Positions 9,026 through 16,942 are shown, numbered from the stretch's first letter. The stretch is DNA of 19,109 nt from Prevotella sp. (GCA_016291915.1 JAEEZP010000079.1:1-19109), one strand, 5' to 3'. Notes: generated from the letters alone by a model not told the origin. Translations and numbers: made by a program.

Positions 9026-10702
9026 ATGAGCAATATGAAACAGCATACATTATATAATATTGATGACTCTGTGAACAAGACAAGCATTGTTAAGTTCATG
9101 AAGAGATGTGGTGGGCTGTCGGCATATCTTCTTGTTATCGTGATGACATCGTTCTTGCTCGCCTCCTGCGATGAGTTCCTCGATACAATGCCAGACAACC
9201 GCTCTGAGTTGGATGAACCGGAGAAAATATTTGAGATGCTGACATCAGCCTATCCGGTACACGACTATGTGTACTTCAACGAGCTGATGTCAGACAACTG
9301 GGATGAATATCCCCGTTATAAGAACCATACCACCCTGTCAGACTCTTGTTGGACATGGTCGGAAGTATCCGAGACGGGTACTTACTCCCCTTCAAACGTA
9401 TGGAGTGATGCTTTTAGTGGTATTACAACGGCTAACATGGCACTTGAAGCCATCGACAAGCTCAATCCCGATGAATATGGTGATAACATGCCACTGAAAT
9501 TACGTGAAGCACGTGCCGAAGCCATCATCCTGCGTGCATACCATCATTTTATACTGGCAAATGTCTTTTGTGCACCCTATAACAAAGAGAAGAATGCATC
9601 CCAGTTGGGACTACCTTATCAGTATAAGGTGGAACGAGAACTGAGCCCTCACTATGAGCGAGGTACCCTCGACAAATTCTATGAGGCCATTCAGAAAGAC
9701 TTGGAGGAGGCATTGCCGAACATCGGTGAGAGCAACTTCGATGAAGTACCGAAATATCATTTCAACATCAATGCCGCCTATGCTTTTGCCACCCGTTTCT
9801 ATCTGTTCACAGAACAATGGCAGAAAGCCGTGGATTGCGCCAACAGGGTATTAGGCAGCGATCCTGCCGGTATGTTACGCGACTGGGCAGCTCAGGCTGC
9901 CGTGGGTTCCGACCGCGACCAACAGGGACAGAAATGGATCGACGCAGAGTGTAACGCTAACCTCTTGCTCTGCACCACCTACGGCAACTACCGTAATGTG
10001 TTCGGTAATGTCAGCACCTTAAACCACTACAGTCACGGAAACTATGTGGCTACCAGTGAGACGATGCGTGCCAACAACCCATGGGGAAACTCTTCTTCTG
10101 CCTATATCAAGACCACCTCACGCTATAGCAGCAATACGCTCGACAGAGTGCTCTGGTGGAAGATGCCTTATTTCTTCCAGTATACCAATATCATCAAGGG
10201 AAATGGTTATACCAGATCAGTTTATACACCGTTGACCGCCGATGAGGTATTGCTCGCAAGAGCAGAGGCAAACATCATGTTAGGCAACTACGAGCAGGCC
10301 GTCAGTGATATGAATATTTGGGCACGTTCCATCTATAATGGAGCAAAGACACTGACGGTGGAGTATATCACAGACTTCTACAACAAGATCAAGTACTATT
10401 CCCCCACCGAGCCTACTATCAAGAAACACCTGAATCCCGCTTTCGATATCGGTGAGGAAGGTGGCGTTAAGGAAAGTCTCCTGCAGTGTGTCTTACAGAT
10501 GCGTCGCATACAAGGCTTCTATGAAGGATTACGCTGGTGGGATATCCGACGCTATGGTATCGTCATCTACCGCCGTGCCATCACTTACGACGGTTCTTCT
10601 GTAGAGCAGGTGCTCGACGAACTACCAGTGGATGACTTGCGCCGTACCCTTCAGATTCCCAAACGATCTATTGATGCCGGTTTCCAACCGAATCCAAGAT
10701 AA
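9026..10702 (+). CDS. SusD/RagB-family surface lipoprotein
   Basis: 558 residues from the ATG at 9026. The lipoprotein signal really begins around M25 (MKRCGGLSAYLLVIVM, then LLASC), so the true start may be the ATG at 9098; the gap to susC would then be 99 bp instead of 27 bp. The lipidated cysteine is C48 of the long form and is followed by acidic DE, as in Bacteroidota surface-exported lipoproteins. SusD hallmarks are the N-terminal 'FLDTMPDNRSEL' region, TPR-like helices (EARAEAIILRAYHHFILANV; ADEVLLARAEANIMLGNYEQ), the late motif GFYEGLRWWDIRRYG, and the terminal NPR. It is expected to bind substrate at the cell surface and act as the hinged lid on the SusC barrel encoded just upstream. 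Confidence 0.95.
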   Translation: MSNMKQHTLYNIDDSVNKTSIVKFMKRCGGLSAYLLVIVMTSFLLASCDEFLDTMPDNRSELDEPEKIFEMLTSAYPVHDYVYFNELMSDNWDEYPRYKNHTTLSDSCWTWSEVSETGTYSPSNVWSDAFSGITTANMALEAIDKLNPDEYGDNMPLKLREARAEAIILRAYHHFILANVFCAPYNKEKNASQLGLPYQYKVERELSPHYERGTLDKFYEAIQKDLEEALPNIGESNFDEVPKYHFNINAAYAFATRFYLFTEQWQKAVDCANRVLGSDPAGMLRDWAAQAAVGSDRDQQGQKWIDAECNANLLLCTTYGNYRNVFGNVSTLNHYSHGNYVATSETMRANNPWGNSSSAYIKTTSRYSSNTLDRVLWWKMPYFFQYTNIIKGNGYTRSVYTPLTADEVLLARAEANIMLGNYEQAVSDMNIWARSIYNGAKTLTVEYITDFYNKIKYYSPTEPTIKKHLNPAFDIGEEGGVKESLLQCVLQMRRIQGFYEGLRWWDIRRYGIVIYRRAITYDGSSVEQVLDELPVDDLRRTLQIPKRSIDAGFQPNPR

Positions 10703-10729
10703 TACTAACACCTTTAAGCAAAAGCAATT

Positions 10730-11707
10730 ATGAGAAAGAAATCAAATATCAAGGAATCTATCGCGATGGCGATACTCCCGCTGCTGCTATTGACTGTCTC
10801 ACCTATCTTCAGTTCATGTGATAACGAAGACGAACTGAGTAAAGAGAGTATTATCGTAGCAGATAAAGATATCTCCAACACACCGTTGGACCTCTGGCTC
10901 AAGACCTATATCCTCGAACCATACAACCTCAAGATAGAATGGCAATGGAATGGCAATGAGGTGCGCTTAGGCTACTATACTGTGCCGGCATCCTATGAGT
11001 GCGCCACGATCTTGGCACATATCGTGAAATATTGTTGTCTGGAAGCATATGATGAGGCAGCAGGCCCCGTCTTCACCCGTCGTAACTTCCCCAAGCAGAT
11101 CATCTTCGTAGGTACCTGGGAATACAACAACAACGGTACCTATACGTTGGGAACCGCTGAAGGTGGTAAGAAGATCTGGCTTGCCGGTGTGAACCACGTA
11201 AAAGAGAATATCGCACAGGGTGCTGCAAGACTCAACTCCCAGTACCTGAAGACAATACATCATGAGTTCACCCATATCCTGAACCAAAATGCTCCCTATC
11301 AGGTAGCTTTCAAGGAACTGACAAAGACCACCTATGTGGCCGACTCCTGGAGCAGTGACACTTATAAGGTAGGATACCAGCAGCGTGGTTATATCTCCGC
11401 TTATGCCCAGGCTAATGCTGGTGAGGATTTTGCAGAGATGTATTCCATCTATGTCACCAGCAGCCCGGAGGCATGGGACGGCATTTTGGAAAAAGCCATT
11501 ATCACCACCACCGATGATTTCGGTAATGAGATTAAGGATTACACCTATTATAATATTCTGCAACAGAAGCTTGATCTGGTGCGTGCCTACATGCACAAGA
11601 CATGGGGTCTCGACATGGATGTGATGCGCGAATCCCTCACCCGTCGTCTGAATGATGTGGTGAATGGAAGAGTGGATCTGACAGATCTGACAATACCTGT
11701 TAATTAA
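10730..11707 (+). CDS. SusCD-associated zinc metallohydrolase lipoprotein (HExxH)
   Basis: 325 residues. The signal peptide ends in the lipobox FSSC (C30), followed by the acidic DNEDE, consistent with surface export. The zinc motif HEFTH lies at 178-182 (context TIHHEFTHILNQ). A second acidic motif, AGEDFAEMYSIY (E232, D233, E236), lies ~50 residues further on and probably supplies the third metal ligand. This pattern matches the 'substrate import-associated zinc metallohydrolase lipoprotein' family (putative zinc-binding metallopeptidase, Peptidase_Mx1), which is found beside SusC/SusD genes. It probably hydrolyses the substrate at the surface before import, but family members are little studied and peptidase activity is inferred. 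It lies 27 bp after susD and 23 bp before the DUF4302-like gene, so it is part of the operon. Confidence 0.88.
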   Translation: MRKKSNIKESIAMAILPLLLLTVSPIFSSCDNEDELSKESIIVADKDISNTPLDLWLKTYILEPYNLKIEWQWNGNEVRLGYYTVPASYECATILAHIVKYCCLEAYDEAAGPVFTRRNFPKQIIFVGTWEYNNNGTYTLGTAEGGKKIWLAGVNHVKENIAQGAARLNSQYLKTIHHEFTHILNQNAPYQVAFKELTKTTYVADSWSSDTYKVGYQQRGYISAYAQANAGEDFAEMYSIYVTSSPEAWDGILEKAIITTTDDFGNEIKDYTYYNILQQKLDLVRAYMHKTWGLDMDVMRESLTRRLNDVVNGRVDLTDLTIPVN

Positions 11708-11730
11708 TACCTTAACGAATCATTCTGATT

Positions 11731-13122
11731 ATGAAGAAACTATATATTATCACTTCGTATATGCTGCTCACCCTGATGACCTTGGTGATGCAGGGATGCC
11801 TGAAAGAACAGGAAGATGTCTTTGAGGACAGTCCTATCGTGCGTCTCGAGAAATATATCGATGAGTACCGCACAGTCTTGGAGAGTTCTGAAGACGGATG
11901 GATCATGGACTACTATCCTCAGAGTGACCAGAGCATGGGTGGTATCGCCTATATCGTGAAGTTCAAGGACGGTGAAGTAACAGCATGGTGGGAGAAAGAC
12001 ACCAGCAAGTCTGTCACCAGCAACTATGCTTTCAAGAAGAGTATCGGTGCCATGCTGACGTTCTACACCTATAACGAGTTTCTGCACTATTACGCAGAAG
12101 GTCGCGCCACCACGGAGTTGTATCAGGGTTACAAGGGTGACTTTGAGTTCCGTCTCGACAGTATTGTAGGCAACGACCATGTGTATATGCATGGCAAGCG
12201 TCATAACAGCGTCATCTCCCTTCACCGGTTCTCCGGTGATCCTGTGGAATATCTTAGTAAGGTTAAAGAACTCTCTGAGAGTGTCATCATGGATGCCCTC
12301 CTCGGCACATATGATCACTATGACATCAATGCCTCGGTGAATGTTGACAACCGGCAAATGGTCTACACCATCACTGATACGAATACCGGTACCGCTCATA
12401 ACTACACGCGTCCGTTTACCTTTACACCTGACGGTGTACGTCTGTATAAGCCACTGACCATCAACGGTAAGCGACTTACTGAGTTCACGCTTGAGAAAGA
12501 AGGTGACTTGAATTATCTGCGGGGTAAAGATGAGGGACTCACCGACCTGCGTCTCCGCATGAAAGTTACGGGCTACGTAAGTTATGCTGACTATGCAGGT
12601 ACCTATACTTTCGTGCACCACAACGGTTCTAACAAAGAAAGGATCGAGACCACCGTACAACTGGTACCAAACGGCGACGGCAAGACATATACCATGACAG
12701 GTATCAGTCTGCAGCCAGATGCATTTACCCTGAAGCTCAACTATGTGCCCAGCCGCGGTACACTGATACTGCCAGGACAGATCATCGGCACAACAGAAGA
12801 GGGATGGGATGTATGGTTGGCACCCTACTCCCGTCGTACCACCGACTTCTTGGGAACGGTTTATCAGAGCACCAACTATGGTATGGAGCTGCAGCATGAT
12901 GAGGAAGCAGAAGGATTCCTCCTGAAATTCTCTGCTTACGACCCCACTCAGAATGTGGCGATCACCTCGTTTACCATCCGCTTCTTCTCCGGTTCTACCC
13001 GTATGGATTCCAGTACGAACATGCCAGGTGAGGAATGGTATTTCAATGGCAAATCTTTTGATGCCGATGATACCAACTATGCCTTCCGTCTCTATTTCCT
13101 GGAGTCTTTGATAAAGCAATAA
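11731..13122 (+). CDS. DUF4302-like lipoprotein of the SusCD operon
   Basis: 463 residues. The signal peptide ends in VMQGC (C23), followed by the acid-rich LKEQEDVFEDS. The N-terminal region (RLEKYIDEYRTVLESSEDGW, MDYYPQSDQSMGGIAYIVKF) fits the DUF4302 family, lipoproteins that often follow SusD and the zinc metallohydrolase gene. The rest is rich in beta strands, with two barrel-like halves suggested by repeated 'GTYTF' and 'GTV' strand starts (~285-460). No catalytic motif is recognisable. A surface accessory or substrate-binding role is inferred from lipidation and operon position only. A 459-codon open frame on the opposite strand covers almost the same interval and is judged a shadow. 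Confidence 0.8.
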   Translation: MKKLYIITSYMLLTLMTLVMQGCLKEQEDVFEDSPIVRLEKYIDEYRTVLESSEDGWIMDYYPQSDQSMGGIAYIVKFKDGEVTAWWEKDTSKSVTSNYAFKKSIGAMLTFYTYNEFLHYYAEGRATTELYQGYKGDFEFRLDSIVGNDHVYMHGKRHNSVISLHRFSGDPVEYLSKVKELSESVIMDALLGTYDHYDINASVNVDNRQMVYTITDTNTGTAHNYTRPFTFTPDGVRLYKPLTINGKRLTEFTLEKEGDLNYLRGKDEGLTDLRLRMKVTGYVSYADYAGTYTFVHHNGSNKERIETTVQLVPNGDGKTYTMTGISLQPDAFTLKLNYVPSRGTLILPGQIIGTTEEGWDVWLAPYSRRTTDFLGTVYQSTNYGMELQHDEEAEGFLLKFSAYDPTQNVAITSFTIRFFSGSTRMDSSTNMPGEEWYFNGKSFDADDTNYAFRLYFLESLIKQ

Positions 13123-13144
13123 TACTCAACTAATAAAGGCTATC

Positions 13145-14485
13145 ATGATTATGAAGAAACAATATTATTTCTTGCTGACCCTGCTGGTATGTGTGCTGGC
13201 AGGCTTGTCGGCATGCAGCAATGACAACGAGGTGGAATACACCCCGAAAGAAAAGCTCATCCTGCAGAACTACGATTTGCTGTTTACCTGTAATGCCTCC
13301 GAAGGTTCTGTGACCATAGCCAACGAGTCTTCTGTGACGGCCACGTCAGAGCAGTCATGGTGCACGGTGACCACCAGTGGAAATAAGGTTATTGTCAATG
13401 TCACGGCCAATAATTCTTTCGAAGGTCGTTCCTGCAAGATCACCATCCATGGCAATGGTAAGGAAGCACAGGTGATCGCACAACAGGCGGGATTAATATT
13501 CTCTGTCAACAAAGGCGGTGCCTTTGTGACCAATGCTGCCGCGAAAGAACATCTGCTACCTATTGATTACACCGGTAATTCGCCGCTACGGGTGGATCCT
13601 GCTTCGGTTGACTGGGCCACCTTCTCCGTTGTCGACGGTGTCCTCCATGCCGACTTGGCGCTGAATGTCGGTGAGGAGCCACGTGAGACAGAGGCTGTGC
13701 TATGGGCGGGAGATGTAAAACTCACCGTTCCTATCCGTCAACAGGGACTGTCATTCGTTGTCAACGGTGGCAAGAACATCGTCGGCAATGATGAAGCTGC
13801 AGGTCGTAACTATAAGATAGAGACTTCCGAAGGTATTGAATACAGTGTGGCTCCCTCAACAGTTGACTGGGCGCGCTTCAGCATCGTCAACGGTGAGTTG
13901 CATATCGACTTCGACGAAAACAATACCGGAAAGATGCGCCATACAGAGGCAGTCATCACCTATGCAGGCAGTCTGACTTACAAAATCAATGTCCAGCAGT
14001 TTGACTTTGAAAAAGATGTATTAGGAACCTATACCCTCTCATGGGGTAGCAAGACCACGAAGCTGTCATTCGAACGTAATGAAGAAGGTAAGGCTCAGTG
14101 GCGTTTCCTCGAGGGCAACTATGCTTCCATGGGTGTTGTCATTCCGGTGACACTCGATGAGGAGGACTTCTCGTTGATGATTCCTAACCTGTTAGACCTC
14201 ACGGCTACCTATACGAAGAATGATGTCGTCTATAAACTGACAGTCTTTGTGATGTCACAAAAGGGAAGTTCTGTTTATCGTCACAACAATAATAAGTTGG
14301 CTGCCATCGGAAAACTCACGATCGACGACGACGGCGGTTGCAACTGGCAATTCAGCCTGAACGACCAGCTCGATAGCAGCACCTACAAATTCTATGGTAT
14401 CCGCCTCGCTTATGGTAACGGTGGTTACGGAGGATACGTAGGGGCTTACGTGACCTTCAACGGAATGAAACTGACCAGAGACTAA
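13145..14485 (+). CDS. Lipoprotein with three BACON-type Ig-like modules
   Basis: 446 residues from 13145. A second ATG at 13151 gives the more typical MKKQYYF signal start, and its context resembles the start of the preceding gene. The lipobox is LSAC (C24), followed by the acidic SNDNEVE. Residues ~53-114 form a BACON module (SEQSWCTVTTSGNKVIVNV ... VIAQQAG). Two further modules at ~117-200 and ~204-287 share the pattern VDWA-x-FS-x-V-x-G-x-LH and end in RQQ or VQQ strands. The last ~155 residues are a different beta-rich domain, which I do not recognise. BACON domains are usually spacers or mucin/carbohydrate-adhesion modules in Bacteroidota lipoproteins. The protein probably extends from the surface as the last member of the SusCD operon; its binding partner is unknown. 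Confidence 0.82.
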   Translation: MIMKKQYYFLLTLLVCVLAGLSACSNDNEVEYTPKEKLILQNYDLLFTCNASEGSVTIANESSVTATSEQSWCTVTTSGNKVIVNVTANNSFEGRSCKITIHGNGKEAQVIAQQAGLIFSVNKGGAFVTNAAAKEHLLPIDYTGNSPLRVDPASVDWATFSVVDGVLHADLALNVGEEPRETEAVLWAGDVKLTVPIRQQGLSFVVNGGKNIVGNDEAAGRNYKIETSEGIEYSVAPSTVDWARFSIVNGELHIDFDENNTGKMRHTEAVITYAGSLTYKINVQQFDFEKDVLGTYTLSWGSKTTKLSFERNEEGKAQWRFLEGNYASMGVVIPVTLDEEDFSLMIPNLLDLTATYTKNDVVYKLTVFVMSQKGSSVYRHNNNKLAAIGKLTIDDDGGCNWQFSLNDQLDSSTYKFYGIRLAYGNGGYGGYVGAYVTFNGMKLTRD

Positions 14486-14515
14486 TACTCTCTCATTTTA
14501 TATTTATCATTCATC

Positions 14516-14551
14516 ATAAGAGCCGCACGACAAACGTCATGCGGCTCTTAT
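14516..14551. terminator. Bidirectional hairpin terminator between convergent operons
   Basis: A perfect 12-bp inverted repeat (ATAAGAGCCGCA / TGCGGCTCTTAT) extends inward through one mismatch and three more pairs (GAC/GTC) to an AAAC loop. It lies 30 bp after the stop of the BACON gene and 18 bp before the stop of the minus-strand operon, so it can serve both. There is no long T-run on the plus side, so its strength as a factor-independent terminator is inferred. Confidence 0.8.
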
Positions 14552-14569
14552 CATTGGTAGTTTTAGCGG

Positions 14570-14983
14570 CTATGGCTTCTTCATCTTTACGATGATCGTC
14601 ACCTTACCGCTCCCACTCGTACGACGGAGCATATACAGACGTGTCTGAGCGGGTTTCTCACATGTCAGGGTGAGGGTCTGTACCCCACTCTGCTGCTGTT
14701 CGGTAAACGTACCGGTGGCTTTCTCTTTCAGGAAGGCATCGTGGAATTGACTTGTCTGATGGCCGGGCAGTGTCAGCACCTTCACCACCTTTTTCACCTG
14801 TCGGGTATTGGGGTCACGCTCCACCACCGACGTAAAGCTTGACGTTCCCACCGTGGAGTAATCCTCCACCATGCGGTCAATACGGTTCTGTGCCCTCCCC
14901 GGTATTACCACCATCAGCAGTAATATCAAGAGTGTTACAGTAATTCTTATATTATTTTTCATATCATCCTTATCTTCAATCAT
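14570..14983 (-). CDS. Small secreted protein, DUF5024-like
   Basis: 137 residues if started at 14983, overlapping the end of the sigma-factor gene by 8 bp. The in-frame ATG ending at 14962 is a good alternative, because it starts directly at a signal peptide (MKNNIRITVTLLILLLMVV, cleaved near GRAQ) and lies 13 bp after the sigma stop. The mature part has the pattern NRIDRMVEDYSTVGTSSFTS followed by VVERDPNTRQVKKVVKVL, then two short beta-rich stretches. This resembles small Bacteroidota proteins of the DUF5024 family, a recall-based match of moderate strength. No enzymatic motif is visible. Its position as last gene of the GIN-protein/sigma-factor operon suggests an envelope or regulatory link. 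Its function is unknown. Confidence 0.75.
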   Translation of the reverse strand: MIEDKDDMKNNIRITVTLLILLLMVVIPGRAQNRIDRMVEDYSTVGTSSFTSVVERDPNTRQVKKVVKVLTLPGHQTSQFHDAFLKEKATGTFTEQQQSGVQTLTLTCEKPAQTRLYMLRRTSGSGKVTIIVKMKKP

Positions 14984-15734
14984 TTAACAACTTCTCCAAT
15001 CTACTTCGCTCAGCCTCGTCAGTGATACTGTTGAGTAGCTCTTTTTCTGCATCATCGACAATCTGACGACTGTTAGCAGAAACCTCTATGTCATTAGCGG
15101 AAGCCAAGGTCTCCTTGATCTGAGAACGGATCTCACGGAGATTATCATTACGCTGACCGCAAACGATCACATACGATCCTTCGTACTTCCTGCTGAACAA
15201 ATCCCACTGGTAAGCACGGTATGTAACAAAGCCGATGATCAACAAGGCCACAGCGGCTGAGATGGCAGCGATGTATCGCAGACGGATATGCAAACGGATA
15301 CGACTGACCGACTTGCGAAGGGCTGTCTCCGGCATACCCGTAAGGAGTGAGATCTCCCGATAGCCCATCCCCTCCATGTCATGCAGACGGATAATCGTCT
15401 GTTGACGGGGTGGCAAACTCTCTACGATCTGCATCAGTTGTTCGGTATCCGGCTCTTCCGTCTCTTCCGCCAGTTCGTTGAGAATGGTGTCTATATCCGT
15501 GAAATCATCCTCTTTACGTCTTCGCCGTAAATAGTTGAGTGAGAGATTTCTTACCAACACCGAGGCAAAAGTGTCGATGGGCGGGCGCAGCTGCTGATGG
15601 ATAAGGCACATCTTGAGGAGTGCGTCCTGCACGATGTCCTCCGCCTCATCCAGCTGATGAAGATAGCGATGCGCTTGTGCAACCATCTTCGGTCGCACGC
15701 GCACCACTTCTTTTTGAAAAGCTTCTTGCCTCAT
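14976..15734 (-). CDS. ECF-type sigma factor fused to a transmembrane segment and periplasmic tail
   Basis: 252 residues. Region 2 of an ECF sigma factor lies at ~8-72 (HQLDEAEDIVQDALLKMC, then SVLVRNLSLNYLRRRRK). Region 4 lies at ~100-152 (LPPRQQTIIRLHDMEGMGYR, then LLTGMPETALRKSVSRIRLH). A typical ECF factor would end here, but the frame continues into a transmembrane helix at ~154-173 (AAISAAVALLIIGFV). A charged tail of ~78 residues follows (KYEGSYVIVCGQR, then helical to LEKLLND). Basic residues before the helix put region 4 in the cytoplasm and the tail in the periplasm. The tail may act as a built-in anti-sigma or sensor element; this is inference. The gene follows the GIN-domain gene by 22 bp and overlaps or abuts the DUF5024-like gene. 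Targets are unknown, and it is unlikely to control the neighbouring SusC, which lacks an STN domain. Confidence 0.85.
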   Translation of the reverse strand: MRQEAFQKEVVRVRPKMVAQAHRYLHQLDEAEDIVQDALLKMCLIHQQLRPPIDTFASVLVRNLSLNYLRRRRKEDDFTDIDTILNELAEETEEPDTEQLMQIVESLPPRQQTIIRLHDMEGMGYREISLLTGMPETALRKSVSRIRLHIRLRYIAAISAAVALLIIGFVTYRAYQWDLFSRKYEGSYVIVCGQRNDNLREIRSQIKETLASANDIEVSANSRQIVDDAEKELLNSITDEAERSRLEKLLND

Positions 15735-15756
15735 AATTATTATAAACGAGAGATAG

Positions 15757-16548
15757 TTAGAACTTGTTCAGTTCTGATGTGTTTATCTTCGAAACGCCCG
15801 ACGACTTGATCTCCGTCTTGTCGGCTGTACCACTGATCATAATCTTGGCAGCACCACTGTTATGGGCCTCCAGCACCTTGCAGTCAACAGTCATGTTGAT
15901 CTTCCCTGCCCCACTGCTCTGCATCTTCAGATGATCACCTTTATATTTGAGAGAGCCCTTCGAGGCACCGCTGAACAACATCACGGCATTCTTGTTATTC
16001 ATTATCGTCATGTTCATCTCACAGGCACCCGAGCTGTTGAGGTTCATCGTCGGACAACTGACCTTGCCCGTATTCAATTTGGAAGCACCACTGCATCCGA
16101 TGAGCATCTTATTACAGGTGATATCGTTGAACAACAGTTTGCTGGCACCCGACGTGTTGATATTAAAATCAGCGGCTTTCAGGTTACTCATATATACCGT
16201 CACGGCTCCTGAAGTGCGGATGCCCACCAGTTGTGGCGAGGTGATCCGTACGACAGGTGAATTAGCGTGGATATTTTTCCGTGTACTCTTGGTCCTGACA
16301 GAAAGCACCTGCCCTTTCAGCTCGACGATGGTCTTAAGATAAGGACTGTTACTTTCCTCCACCTTAATGCTGTAATGCTTTCCCTGCGTGAAATAAACCT
16401 TCACGATACCGCTCAACGTCAGTGAATTGAAATTCTTATAGTCATACGTCGTAGTCTTCGGTTGTACTGGAGTCCCGGCCATGGCTTCAGATACTTGCAG
16501 AACCATCAGCAACAGGAGAATCGATACAAAATGATGTAAATGTTTCAT
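15757..16548 (-). CDS. Secreted GIN-domain (DUF2807) solenoid protein
   Basis: 263 residues. The signal peptide covers ~1-24 (LLLLMVLQVSEAMAG). The mature protein starts with FNSLTLSGIVKVYFTQGK, the usual opening of the 'head GIN' (DUF2807) fold. It then carries eight S-G-A/V turns with their serines at residues 113, 133, 153, 173, 193, 212, 231 and 250. The spacing is exactly 20 residues and then 19, which indicates a right-handed beta-solenoid with one motif per turn. The family is abundant in Bacteroidota and has been called a putative auto-transporter adhesin, but its function is unproven. It is the first gene of the minus-strand operon with the sigma factor and DUF5024-like genes. I see no TAnnTTTG promoter match directly upstream on this strand. 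Confidence 0.9.
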   Translation of the reverse strand: MKHLHHFVSILLLLMVLQVSEAMAGTPVQPKTTTYDYKNFNSLTLSGIVKVYFTQGKHYSIKVEESNSPYLKTIVELKGQVLSVRTKSTRKNIHANSPVVRITSPQLVGIRTSGAVTVYMSNLKAADFNINTSGASKLLFNDITCNKMLIGCSGASKLNTGKVSCPTMNLNSSGACEMNMTIMNNKNAVMLFSGASKGSLKYKGDHLKMQSSGAGKINMTVDCKVLEAHNSGAAKIMISGTADKTEIKSSGVSKINTSELNKF

Positions 16549-16669
16549 AACCCGATTTATTTAATGATTACTATTATGCTTCATTCTCTATAATAAGAAC
16601 ACACCGATTAGACGCTTTGTGACAGATCATAGGATGTGATTTAATAATTATTAACAACTATTCAGTTTA

Positions 16670-16725
16670 CAAACTCAATAACTAATAACTCGCTTACTCG
16701 TCAATTTGTCAACTCGTATACTAAC
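16670..16725 (-). repeat. Degenerate octamer tandem array, left of guaA
   Basis: About seven consecutive units, mostly 8 bp, each centred on ACT or ATT (for example TTACTCGT and CAACTCGT on the plus strand). ACT-type cores fall at 16673, 16681, 16688, 16696, 16712 and 16720, with an ATT variant at 16705, so the period is 8 bp with one 7-bp step. Read on the minus strand the unit is close to AGTNNACG, the same family as the array at 19013-19060, which lies in the opposite orientation. Confidence 0.65.
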
Positions 16726-16759
16726 GGAGTTGCGATAGCGAGAGAGGCAGGTACACAGA

Positions 16760-16845
16760 TACGATGATTGAAAAACGATGACGGAGTCAGTGCGAGGACC
16801 TGTTTGAGCGAAGCGAGTCCCGCAGCACAGTTTTTCAGAATCGTA
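16760..16845. repeat. Large imperfect palindrome in intergenic repeat
   Basis: The outer arms are TACGATGATTGAAAAACG (16760-16777) and CAGTTTTTCAGAATCGTA (16828-16845), complementary apart from a few mismatches. Nested inside, TGCGAGGAC and GTCCCGCA pair with one bulge. The middle contains GAGCGAAGCGAG. The structure resembles a mobile or REP-like intergenic palindrome; a family name cannot be given from this window. Confidence 0.5.
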
Positions 16846-16889
16846 ATCTGTTCTGACTCGAAGCGTGCAACGAGCTCTCTTTTTGGTTG

Positions 16890-16917
16890 CTTTTTCTCTC
16901 GCGGCAGAGAGAAAAAG
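16890..16917. repeat. Perfect 11-bp hairpin
   Basis: CTTTTTCTCTC (16890-16900) and GAGAGAAAAAG (16907-16917) are exact reverse complements around the loop GCGGCA. The stem is A/T-rich at the base with a GAGAG core. No gene ends just upstream on either strand, so it is more likely part of the repeat element than an operon terminator. Confidence 0.7.
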
Positions 16918-16942
16918 AACATGAAAAAATAATAACCATATT

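Noticed and set aside
10967..11596. 209-codon minus-strand open frame antisense to the metallohydrolase gene
   Set aside because: The plus-strand frame has a lipobox and an HEFTH zinc motif; the antisense frame shows no recognisable features.
11740..13119. 459-codon open frame on the minus strand, antisense to the DUF4302-like gene
   Set aside because: It mirrors the real gene almost end to end, has no signal peptide or domain despite its length, and would break an otherwise compact operon. The plus-strand protein has a clean lipoprotein signal.
14976..15734. The ECF sigma factor as regulator of the SusC operon
   Set aside because: SusC has no STN domain and no anti-sigma/FecR gene is present; the AraC-type regulator next to susC is the better candidate.
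16670..16725. CRISPR-like array
   Set aside because: Units are 8 bp and contiguous with no spacers, and no cas genes are present.
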